A stretch of 64,000 nt of DNA from Podospora pseudoanserina (lineage: Eukaryota; Ascomycota; Sordariomycetes; Sordariales; Podosporaceae): contig NC_085923.1 in NCBI RefSeq assembly GCF_035222485.1, forward strand, positions 682,001-746,000. The letters are read 5' to 3'. Both the position numbers and the translations under genes were made by a program. Position 1 is the first letter of the stretch. Each line of letters begins with the position of its first letter. A model generated the notes under the pieces. The model made no database searches. It saw only the letters and a program-made list of their open reading frames with translations, and was not told where the DNA came from. Below are positions 9,602 to 19,979 of the stretch, one piece after another.

Positions 9602-12600
9602 CTACTCTTCCTCTTTCTCGTCACCGTCACCCCCATCGACCCCATCTTCTCCCTCATCATCCCCTTGACTGCCCTCATCCTCCTCCTCCTCCTCCTCCTC
9701 CTCCTCCTCCTCCTCCTGCTCGCCCTTCCAAACAAACTCCCTCCCAGGCCCTCCAAAGTTAACCTCAAACTGCACAAACCCCCCAAACCCAACAATAGGA
9801 AACAACCTCCCCGATACGTCTCCATCCTCATCATCATACACACCCACTTTGACCCCGTTCTTCGTAGCCCACATCTCCCTCTGGGCCAAATCCACCCCAA
9901 CGCCAATCACATCACCCACCTCCCCATAAGCCATCCCAATAAAATTCGTCCCCGACCCATCAGAAGCATAAATCTCCCCAGCCCGCGAGTTGTAAGCCCA
10001 CGACTTGGCGTTCGGGTTGACGTCACTCTCCATGACGGTCTCACCAGGGAACTTCACACCCGCCGCCCCGACAGAACTGAATCCAAGTGCCACCATTGGC
10101 TTCGGTGGCCTAGCCTTGTGCCAAAGCAGAGTCTCCGACTCTGGGAGAGAAGGAGTGTCCTTGATGGTGATCTCGTAGTAGTAACGATCCAACCCCGGAG
10201 GAAGGGGCTTGTCGGCCGAAACGGACACCTCCTTCGCGGAGAGGTGTCGTATCGTAATACCATCCGCTCCTACGCTCTTGGCGCCGATGGCAGTGGCACC
10301 AGGTAAAGAGGTCGACCACCGAGATGGCAGGTTCTTCACCCAGGTGTTCTGCTCCTGGAGAAACTCTTCCGCTTCCTCGCTTCCCGAGTTGCGCACCAGC
10401 TCGATGGGGCGCCAGCCGAAGTGGTCTGGGCGGCTAAAGTCTGCGTTGAGGGACCAGAGTTGCTTGAGGAGCTTGACGCTTCCGTTGGCGGCACAGGTCG
10501 CGATCAAGGAGGAGTCTTGAATCGCGGCGGTGGGATCGGCCGAGATGAGGAGGGCGATCGTGTCCTCGAAGGCGGGAGTGTGGACTACTGCCCACTGTTC
10601 GTAAGCCCACACGAGAGCAGTTCGAGAGGAGGTGTCCTTGATAGAGGCGTCCGCTTTTGCCTCCAACAGCAAGCGGACGCACTCGACGTGGCCTCCCAGG
10701 GCAGCACGGTGCAGAGCCGTCATTCCTTTCTTTTCGTCCTTGACGTCGATGGCAAGAGCGGCAGCGTCGTCGCGCTCAATGGATACCTGAATCATCTTTG
10801 ACACAATGTCATCAAACCCGCGAGATGCCGCTTGTCGAAGGGCAGTTCTGCCGCTACGTCCAGCCTTGTTGATGTCCGCAAGGGGAATTTCACGCTGCAC
10901 AAGCGCGTCGAGAATCAGGGACGCAGTCTTGTGGCTCCCTTCTAGTTTCCCCAGAAGGGCAATGAAAAAAGGCGTCCAGCCATGGACGTCGACGATGTTC
11001 ACGTCACAGCCGTGCTCAACAAGCAGTTTGGCAATATCTGTTGCTCCTCTTCGGCACGCCAGATGCAAAGAAGTCCTCTTGAGCGTGTCGGTAAATTCGG
11101 GATCAGCACCATGCTCAAGCAGTAAGCGGGCGGCATCAATATGCAAGCTGGCAATGGCTTCTTGCAAAGCAGTTGTCCCTTGAATATCCGTGTCATCGAT
11201 CTCGACAACACCCTCACGTAGAAGAATCTCCATGTTCTTAACCTGGCCCTGCGTTGCGAGCATCTGCAGAGGACGGGCCGAGGTAAGGTTCTCGGCGTTG
11301 ATGTCAGCCTTGTGTCTAATGAAGGCAAGCAAAAGATCTTCGGGTGCTGCAGTCCTGAAAGCAAGCAGAATGTGGAACGCGGTGAGTTTTAGCACTCCTT
11401 CAGGGGCGTCAATCTCTGCGCCATGCTCCAACAGGGCAGCCAACACTGCTGGGTCTGTTCCCTCTCGGGCAAACAGATGTAGCGGTGTCCAGCCGTAGGG
11501 TTCGTTCCTGATGCGAGCATCAGCGCCATGTTGAAGCAACAACTGGACGCCCTCAAGCTGCTGGTCATTTCTGATCCAGTAGTGAAAAGCGTTGAACCCC
11601 CATTTGGATTTCGAATTTGGGTCTGCGCCCTTCTCGAGCAGAAGTTTCATCATATCCAACCTATTCCCAACTGAAGCTGCCACCTGGACTGGGGTGAAAC
11701 CATTGCAGACTTCGTTGACATCGGCACCAGCCTCAAGTAGACGCTCGGCCCAGCTAGTCAGCCCAAGATAGGCAGCAACATGCAGCGGCTTGTGGGAGCC
11801 GCTGGCAAGAGTGTACTTGCGTTCCTCTGGCGGATTCGAGGTCGGCTGGCTCGTTTGCCAAGCAAAAAAGAGATCAGTTTTGGAGGAAAAGGCGTCAAGT
11901 TCTGTCATCAGCTGGGACCACAGGCTGCTGTAAGTCCTCTCCTCTGGTGAAAACAGCTCCTCAGCCTTGCGAACATGGTATGCCCAGTTGAGAAGCTCGT
12001 ATCTCAAGTGGTGCGTAGGTTCCGTCTCAGAAGATGAGTCGCTGTCTTCTTCGTCTTCCCAGGAGTTGAGATGCTCACGATCGAAGAGACTGGGATCAAC
12101 AACATCTTCCTCGTCATCAGAATTCTCCAACGGCAGCAGCATTTTCTCAGTCAGCATATGTTGTGGGGGCAGAGCCTCCATTTGAAAATCTGGAACCTTG
12201 GACTCCGGAATGCTTGACAAGCCAGCGTGTTTCTGGAACAGAGGGTGGTTGAGATGTCGCAGACAAGCCAGAGCCAGCTGCAAATGCCCTTCGCGAGCGT
12301 CGATCTTCAGAGCCTTGTGCATGGCATCACTCGTTTTGCACTTTGCGCAGAGTTCGGCGGCTTCCAGTTCGTTATCCGCTTCAGCAGTCGCCCCGCTAGA
12401 GCTGCAAAAGAAATCCTCGATATCGTCAAGCTCTCCGATGGGCGCATGAACCATGAACCTGCCCTCTACAGAGCTCAGTTTCAGAATGCCTTCCACTGCC
12501 TGCAGGAGCTGTTCCCTTTCCAGACTTGAAATGTGCTCAAAGGCGAGGTCATCCTCTGTGTTGTCGCTGGAGACATCAACCACGGGGCTGGTGTAAGTAC

Positions 12601-14639
12601 CCTGAAAGTCGTCCATGACTTCTCGTGCTGAGATTTGGTTGTCTTTGGCGAGCACAACCCACGTGAGGGCAGTCTTGAGAAGACCGACGTAGTTGGGCTT
12701 TAGGTTGCGTAGGGCCTTGGAATACACATCCCCCAGACCACCCGGGAGCTCCAAAAGCCGTTTGGAGAGCGGTCGCTGGAACGGTTCCTTCATAAACGGG
12801 ATGGCAGTCTTGACAAGATACGAGAACTTGGACTGGGCCTTGTCCAGGATAGCAACCGTAGCCTCCTCGCGTTCCTTGGAGGTGAGGCCTGGGATGTTGC
12901 CGAGTTCATTCGCCAGGAACGCTCGGAGATCTTTCCCATTGCCTTCGCCAACATCAATGATCAACTGGTTGGGAAACTCCTCGTCATGCTGATAGTCGTT
13001 CTGAAACGTTGTGGGAGAGCTGCACCCAACAAGAATGAGAATGTGATTCTTGACCAATTCGTCGACTTGGTCCCGAAGAGAACGAAGTTCCCGAAGGAGC
13101 GTTCGCTGGTGTTGACCCTCGAGGGTTGACTTGCTGATTCCATCAACCACCACGACCACATCTCTTTGCAAAAGACGGACCAGCTTGCAAAATCCTCCAA
13201 CGAACTGCGGAAACTCGGACATGCGCTCTCTCTCGTGGGGCTGGGCATTTTGCAAGTTTGCTTTTGCGGCCTTGAACACCGCAGTGCAGCTCTCCAGAAG
13301 ACTCGCGTTCTTTGTCTCCAGGGCCAACTCATAGAGCTGAGAAAGCAGTGTGTGCAGAACCGTCTCGGCTGTGATGACTTGATCTTTGCCTTCCTTGGCG
13401 TCAGGATTGCAGGTGACGTAAAGGTAGGCGGTATCCGGGTTCCATGCATCCTCCTCGTCCTCGTCATCATCACCCTGGCCTGGGAGGAACTGTCTGACAA
13501 TGGACGCCATGACATAGGATTTTCCAGTTCCTTCTTCGCCCGTAATGCACAACATCTCACACTCGTCCGACTGCTCCCACGTCTCATAGTCCGGCTCCTC
13601 GAAGACCCAGCTGCAAGTGCCTTCAGGCATCGCAACAAGCGCATCAATGGTGTCACCCAAAACTCTCCGACACCCTTCTAGCGGTTGCAGCGCTTCTTGG
13701 TATGCCTTGTAGTCTTCCAGGGCAAAGTCCCACGGAGACTTGCGCTTGGTATTGCTGGCCAGCTCGTCCATTCTCTGGGTAATCATGTCAATCTTGTGGT
13801 GGAAGGTCTCGAACTGCTTGATAGAGCTGGCAATATCGGCCACAACTGACGACACACCCTGGAGCTGGGAAAGAGTCTTGTCTTGGAAGGCACCCTGGCT
13901 GCCCTCGAGGATTTTCTTTTTGAGGATAGCAATTGTCTCGCGCTTTTCCTCGAATTTGGTCTATGGATAGGTTAGTGGCCGTATCTATAGCACAGTCCTT
14001 GGCGCTGGTCGAACCTACCTTGTTAGACCCGAAAAAGTCCTTGAGGCCATGCTTGAGCCGAGCAAACGACCCAGCCGTGATATGACGCTTCACAGCAAAC
14101 GAAAAATCGAGGACGGCCACGTAGGTTTCCGTCACATCCTGGAACAGCTTCTCCACCAGCGGACTGGGCTTCCAGTCGGGCTTTTTGCCGCGTTCATCGT
14201 AGAGTCGGTCGTAATGACGAACGATGATCATAATCTCACTGATATCGCTGAGGGCCGTGCCAAAAAACTTATAAAGCTCGTAGTTGCTGTGGATGGCTGT
14301 CAGGGTTAGCTTGACGGCGTACCAGGCCAGCCCGACGCTTTCTGGAGCCCCTTCCGTCAGGTAGTCTCCGGCCGTGATGAAGTTGTCGATGTTCTCCATG
14401 ATGTTGGTGATCCACGATTCTGGAATTTCCACATCGGCCAGCTTCTTGTTGCCATACTTCTTGCCAGTAGCTGCCTGCAACTGCTGGGCGGCTTCCTTGG
14501 CGTCTTCTGGTCCGGCATATTCACGCAGGAACTCATTGAGGACGGCCACCTCTTTTGGATCGGTATAACGCTCGTGCTTCGACTTTTTGAACCGCTCAAA
14601 AGCCTCATCGTAGAGACTGCGATGGGGTGGCGAACCCAT
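9602..14639 (-). CDS. NLR-like STAND protein: helical N-terminus, NACHT-like NTPase, ankyrins, SPRY
   Basis: Exon 1 is 14639-14019 and exon 2 is 13960-9602, giving 1,659 residues; the 58-nt intron (14018-13961) has GTAGGT, CTAAC and TAG signals. Residues 1-210 are helical and resemble the N-terminal (Goodbye-like) domain of fungal STAND proteins. A P-loop GEEGTGKS lies at 348-355 and a Walker B-like strand VVVVVDG at 474-480. From about 930 to 1405 there are about a dozen ankyrin-type repeats (LLLEHGADPEF and similar), then a SPRY/B30.2-like domain at about 1430-1616 (YYYEITI, VALGFSS, WAYNSRAG, GDVIGVGVDL) and an acidic tail with a run of Glu. This is the architecture of fungal NLR-like receptors involved in non-self recognition and cell-death control; the ligand is unknown. 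NACHT is inferred from the P-loop and order; the N-domain label is tentative. Confidence 0.9.
9678..9717. repeat. (TCC)n microsatellite encoding poly-Glu
   Basis: About 13 uninterrupted TCC triplets lie at the 3' end of the NLR-like gene and read GAG on the coding strand, giving a Glu run near residues 1622-1635. Such runs are prone to length change between strains. Confidence 0.85.
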
Positions 14640-14647
14640 GATGACAC

Positions 14648-14960
14648 CTTAATGATCGTCAGCTTACACCTATTTAAAAAGAAAATAGGCCTCAAATGAT
14701 AGCCAATAGGCCTATAGACTATATTTGACGTGTGGTCCAAGATATGGTGTGCGTTTACTTACTTTTGCGGTGCCAATTGTATTGTCCACAACGTGGGTGG
14801 CCGAAGAGAGCGGGAGAGAGTGAGAGAGTGGTGGAGTTGGAGACGGGTATCGACGAGCTGGAAGCAGAGACTGATCAGGTCAGGGTGAGGTCTGAAGAAC
14901 TTAACCAGGAAAGCAGTTAGTTGTGATACCTGGAATGCCGAAGATGTGTAATCGACTTAC
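14648..14960 (-). promoter_or_regulatory. Probable spliced 5' leader of the NLR-like gene
   Basis: Two intron-like segments lie just upstream of ATG 14639. Segment 14762-14648 (115 nt) starts GTAAGTAAAC and ends with GCTGAC followed 8 nt later by TTAAG. Segment 14960-14900 (61 nt) starts GTAAGTCG and has ACTAAC before GTTAAG. Joining the exons does not give an in-frame extension of the protein, so these are best read as introns in the 5' untranslated leader. A third weaker candidate lies near 15190-15116 and would close a short upstream frame beginning at 15337. Confidence 0.45.
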
Positions 14961-15337
14961 TTCCTGACATGCAGCTGCCAAACCACCATCGGAGATTTGA
15001 GGAGTCTCGTTGATTCCACACGTCGAAGGGATGGGCGTGACGGGCTTCGAGGTTCCTGACGGAGGATACTGATCTGACGACGTGGTTTGGAGAAGTGGGC
15101 ATGATTATAGCTACTGGAAAAATGGTCGTCAGATTTAAGTCTCCCAAGCCCCGTCTGTCCCTGGCTCCTGCGTGGCTCCATGTTTACGGTGCGATAGGGA
15201 TGAAGCAGAAGGGCGCGGGGTCGTATCGGGGTAGTGGGCATCATTGCGTGTGGCTTGGAGATCTGCAAGTCAGAGAGATCAAAAGAAGGGATTCGCTGCT
15301 TCGTTTCATCGAGGTCCACTGAAGTCGCTGGTCTCAT

Positions 15338-15908
15338 CTCGTCGGGCAGTCACGCTAAGGCCAGCAAGCATGTTAGGTAAGCACCAGCTGAGAAATGGAC
15401 GCTTCTGATTGGTTAACTGTGGGGCGAGAGCTTAAACTGCTGCCTTAACTCCGCATGTCAGATTTTGGTGTCACTCTCATGTTACGCCACTTTTACATCC
15501 ATACCACTGGTCCATCCGTGTAGTACGCTGACCGCCGAGAATCGTGATGCATCTGACGTGGCCCCGAAGAGTCGCGATTGGGCAGAGCTTACCCTGCAGT
15601 CATATCACAACATGACCCCTGATCGCGGACAGTGATACTGGTTTTCGATCACGAATTTATGCTAGGTACTGACTTCCGCTTTTCGTTGTCAGCTGTAGGT
15701 CTCCTATCTAGGATCAAAGTCCGTGCCGATTTCCGAGGACTCAATACCTTGCAGTAGAAAATGAGAACTGTGGAAGCATTCAAGTCTCTTGAAAGATACC
15801 TCGGTATCGTAGGGTGCGTATTTACATTGTGCCGGTACCTGATGTTGAGCTAACTTTACAACCCAGGAGTTCTCATTCTACCTCGCCCTTTCCCTTCCTC
15901 TCATCCAT
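15338..15908. other. Intergenic, no supported gene
   Basis: It holds the probable promoter of the NLR-like gene and the 3' flank of the xylanase gene. No frame, repeat or RNA gene could be supported. Confidence 0.4.
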
Positions 15909-16952
15909 TTACTGCGACAGGAACTGCACAATGGCGTTGTAGTTGGCCTTGGCGTTGTAGTTGCTGTCGAACAGGAGAGGGTTGCCCTGAGGGCGCCACG
16001 AATCCTGGTCACGGACACCCCAGACGGTAATGGAACGGCACTTGGGCTCCTCCAAGCAGCCACGGGTCACGGCGACGTAGTCGTTGCTGTTGTTGTTCTG
16101 GATGTCGAGCTCGGTAACGGCGACCTCCTTGACGCTGGTGGCAGCGAGAACCTTGATGGTCTGGGCAAGACCATTGCCCTGGCCGGACTGAAGATGGCCC
16201 TGAGTACCGATACCGTCGATGGGGATACCCTGAGACAGCCACTTGTTGACGTTGGCAACCATGCCGCGGGTGACCTTGGCGTAGTTGGGCTGGTCGAGGT
16301 TGTAGTCGTTGATGTAGAGCTTGGCCGAGGGGTCGGTCTCGCGAGCGGCGTCGAAGGCAATCTTGACGAAGCTCTCGCCGAGGACACGAGAGAAGACGCT
16401 GTTGCGGAGCGAGCCATCCTCGTTGAACATCTCGTTGATCACATCCTATCGAGTTGTGTCAGCTCTCCAGTTTCCTTGTTCACAACATGATCACAACACA
16501 TGACATACCCAGTGGTAGATCTTGCCCTTGTAGCGGCCACCGACGGTGCGGATGTGCTCCTGGATCACACGCGTGAGCTGGTCACGGTTGTTGATCTGGT
16601 TGACCCAGCCGGCGAGCTGAGAGTGCCAGACAAAGGTGTGGCCACGGATGGTCTTGTTGCGCTCGGTGGCCCAGTTGACGAGGTAGTCAGCCTGGCCCCA
16701 GTTGTACTGGCCCTGGCGGGGGTTGAGACTCTCCCACTTCATGCTGTTCTCGGGAGTGACCTGACCGAAGTTGGCCTCGATAATGGCGGCGTTCCGGCCA
16801 GCCTGAAGACGGCCCTGATCGGTGGCAGTGCCATAGAACTCCTTGCCCTTGGCCTTGAAGAGCGCGTCGATGCTCTGGGAAGCCTGACGGTGCTCGACGG
16901 TGGGAGCCGCTGACACCAACGGTGCCAACAGAAGCATAAGACTGGCCTTCAT
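15909..16952 (-). CDS. GH10 endo-beta-1,4-xylanase, secreted
   Basis: Exon 1 is 16952-16509 and exon 2 is 16445-15909, giving 326 residues. The 63-nt intron has donor GTATGT, branch CTGAC and acceptor TAG. ATG 16952 gives a signal peptide [15 protein letters not shown]; an in-frame ATG 102 bp upstream is less likely because it would precede the leader and lies at the TATA box. The family's catalytic pair is visible: acid/base Glu153 in WDVINE and nucleophile Glu260 in VTELDI. Other GH10 hallmarks include [15 protein letters not shown] and WGVRDQDSW. The enzyme cleaves internal xylan bonds outside the cell. It is single-domain with no carbohydrate-binding module, and length is normal for fungal GH10. 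Confidence 0.96.
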
Positions 16953-17030
16953 CTTTGACGGTGGGTGAGACTCGGCTGGGATGACTGGGTAGCTGAAAAA
17001 GAAGCGGTTAGGTTGGAAGGGCCAGCCTCC

Positions 17031-17036
17031 TATATA
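17031..17036 (-). promoter_or_regulatory. TATA box of the GH10 gene
   Basis: TATATA lies about 80 bp upstream of the xylanase ATG on the minus strand, a spacing that leaves a short 5' leader. The motif is short, but its position fits. Confidence 0.5.
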
Positions 17037-17350
17037 CCTAGTCTCAGATTCCATGATGGCTGCTCGGGATTACCCACGCATCTCTACCCTTGGGTCCCAC
17101 TGTTCCGATTCGATGTATCCTCTGTTGACTACATGATATTGTTCTCGGCCAACCATGCTCCATCAGTCCAAGACGTACCTGAAGATCATAGGCCATGCTC
17201 CCCGATCTTCACCCACGCCTTCCCCTTCCATGCAACCAGGATTCTCCTTCCGCACAGGAGCAAAAAAGCCCCGAATGCCATTTTGCGGGGCCCCACGACG
17301 CAGTGCAACACGATCTCGGTCGGGCATTTTTGCTCCCCCCAACTCCCATC

Positions 17351-17357
17351 TTTAGCC
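17351..17357 (-). promoter_or_regulatory. Candidate XlnR/XLR-1 site upstream of the GH10 gene
   Basis: The minus strand reads GGCTAAA about 400 bp upstream of the xylanase ATG, an exact match to the binding sequence known for the xylanolytic activator XlnR/XLR-1. One site can occur by chance, so induction by xylose or xylan is an inference. Confidence 0.45.
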
Positions 17358-17379
17358 GCGTTGCTGAACGGAACGGTTA

Positions 17380-19337
17380 AAGGGCCCAGGTGCGGCTTCG
17401 ACTCCTTTTTGCCATATTCAAGACAATATTGATCCCTGCTGGCCGTGGACCCCAGAACCCCGTGCCAACTGCAAGATGCGCGCGAATGACGCTCCCCAGA
17501 AAATCTACGGCCACTCCCAATTGGTGGTAAAATGCGGCGAAAGCCACGCGAACGACATCTGCCGGATGGGCGTCTCCGCGACATCATCACAAGGGATCGC
17601 TGGGCAATTACTGACACCAGCGGTTAAGTGCTCTCCGTTGCTCTCCAAAACCCATGTAGCGCGTGGCTTATAGTTCATTTGACAGCCTGCATTCTGTCTT
17701 CTCCAACAGCCCGCCTTACACACAGCCATGTTCGTCATCCCTTCAACCTCTGTCATATAACTGCCAATATCCCCAAACGATCCCGATTCGCCGGGATGCA
17801 ACAGAGGTGAGAATCCCATGGCGGGTGAGCTGAGGGGAAGGGCATACAGGATGCTATTTTGTTCCTGGACACCCGGTGATGTGCTTTACAGAGACTTGCT
17901 GTCCTGGAAATCGGGCGACTTCAGGGGCAAACACTCAAAACGACGGGAGTTTCAATCTAAACAAAGGAAATAGCAATCTCGAGCACGACGGGTTGTTCTG
18001 TCCTAAAAGTAGAATTGGTGCCGATTTCCCGGGCGGTTCTAATATGGCTTGAGGCAGGCCGCGTTGCCAAAATCAACCACTCCTCGATACCTAGTTGATG
18101 TCTTGTCTTGGAGACCTCAGAGGGATACTGAGGTATACAAAGAGGTTGCCCCACCTCCCCCAATCATTGGTTTAAAAGCTCACAACCAACCAACAGACTA
18201 GAAGGCCGTATGGTACAAATCAGCCGCACAGCAGACATAATCCTATGGCTAATCCTTCAATGTCCAAGCCCACGATTCACATCACAGCGCTTGGATAATC
18301 CTGATTGGCATCAACAGTTCATAACCTACCACATGCCCAAGCTGCTCGCGCCTAAATTCTTGTACAACTCATACTGCCCCCCAGCAACAATTCATAGAGT
18401 TGCATGGTAACACCAACATACTACCAACACCTAATAGCCACCAGTGGCACGGTCGTGCGAGATAGGTACCTTGCTAGGTACCCAGCACCAAATAATTTAC
18501 TATCTCAGCTTTGTCCACAGAACCGCCCCAATCATCTCTTCAAACTTGCCGATTGCACATCAGGGGCAAATTCCCACTATAGCAAGCCACAATTTCAAAA
18601 GAATAACTAGGGCATTATATCAGCTAATCAGAACAGCTCTTAGCTGAGGGATAACGTTCCGCCTCAAGTGAGGTAGATACTATGTGAACGCCGAGCACAT
18701 AACCGAGGTCTGATGTGCTCTCATGTCCCCCACACCACGAAACATTTTCAACCATAGGTACAAGTTGGTGCCTTGAAACAATGGGTAACTCCCAGAAAGT
18801 CAGCACCCTAGATTTGCTAGCTTTTGACTCCAGCGGTAGGTACCTGAGCCCGGACATACAACCTCTTCTCACCCCGTCCTCTCACGCCTGCTACGCGAAG
18901 CAGCAAGCAAACAAAGCTGCAGCGCCAGATACGCCTGGGCTGCTGCCCCGATAAAAGAGAACAGTCCACTCCAGCACGTAGGGAGAGATGGATATGCTAG
19001 GATGGCGCGGCACCTGCGCTGAGAGCTCCGATCATGGTGAATATTATCGACCAGTGCCACGCCGCTCCACGTACCTACCGGTTGTAGACCGGCAACAAGG
19101 CTGTGAACAGATCAAGCCGCAACATGATGGAGCTCTGGATCGCAACCCAGAAGTTGGGATCCTCGGTTGAGCCGTGTCCGGGGAGGCTGTGGTGTCATGA
19201 TGGAATGAGCGTAAGCCAGCTGCTAGCGTTACGATGGGGACGATGGCGTTGAGGTTAGGGAATCGCGGTCCCATGAGTTGGTTCCTCTGAGGAGTATCGC
19301 CCGGCTAAGGCTCTTCATGTCAGCACCGATTGATCCA
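17380..19337. other. Gene-poor stretch
   Basis: Normal composition and no RIP signature. The longest frames (for example 104 codons on the minus strand at 17505-17819) lack domains, splice partners or coding-like composition. No tRNA, 5S rRNA or obvious repeat was seen. Confidence 0.4.
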
Positions 19338-19979
19338 TCAAGAAATCGACTGTAGGTGCTCAGTCCTTACACCCAACGCCCTCAAATGGGCAGCTTCTCG
19401 ACTATTATACCCAAAAGCAGGCTTCCACTCGGTCAAAACCTCAGAAGAGTCATCAAAAGCCTGAAACTGCTTTAAGATGGCCTCTTCCACTTCAAACCAG
19501 TTGGCCAAATTTTGTCTGTGGCATGGGGCCCTTGATGCCGTCGTACAATGCTCTTGCGTCGCGTTGAATCGTTCTGATCTCCTTCACCTTCACGGGGAAT
19601 ATCAGAACAGTACTCTTTGGCGAGAGCCGAGCGGTCCGATCGTCAAAGACATATTGCTAGTGTTGGACGCAGTCGGTGTAGTTGCTCAAGCAGTACGTGA
19701 CCCTTTGCATATGGGATGATTCGAACACAGAGTAACTGGAAAGGTTCGCTGCTGCCGGTGGGGCAGACGCAGTGATTGCTTTTGTTGTCAAGTCAAAGTG
19801 GTGAACAATCTCTCGTAGGTCGGTTTGGCATTCTGGGTTAGGGGGGTCGATTCATGTTGTTAGGCTGGACATGAAGACTGGCGACAGTACAGGGATGGGA
19901 TGGTAGACTGAGACCTACTTCGAGCGGGAGCAAGTGGTCTCATCAAGAAGTTGAAGTTGCCATATCGCCGAGATGGCAT
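19338..19979 (-). pseudogene. Decayed two-exon gene of unknown function
   Basis: Exon 1 runs from ATG 19979 to 19919 (MPSRRYGNFNFLMRPLAPAR). An 86-nt intron 19918-19833 (GTAGGT; CTAAC; CAG) joins it in frame to exon 2 from 19832. Exon 2 reads as good protein (CQTDLREIVHHFDLTTK, then SYSVFESSHMQRVTYCL) to one in-frame TAG, continues protein-like (FPVKVKEIRTIQRDARALYD) to about 19510, and then changes frame by one base into another coding-like run (NWFEVEEAILKQFQAFDD) ending at the TGA 19340-19338. No splice site removes the TAG or explains the frame change, so a host gene with about two lesions is the simplest reading. The TAG fits a CAG-to-TAG change. The family is not recognised. Confidence 0.5.

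Noticed and set aside
9542-10306. 254-codon plus-strand frame opposite the NLR-like gene
   Set aside because: Shadow of the SPRY-coding and poly-Glu region; Leu/Pro-rich low complexity and no domain.
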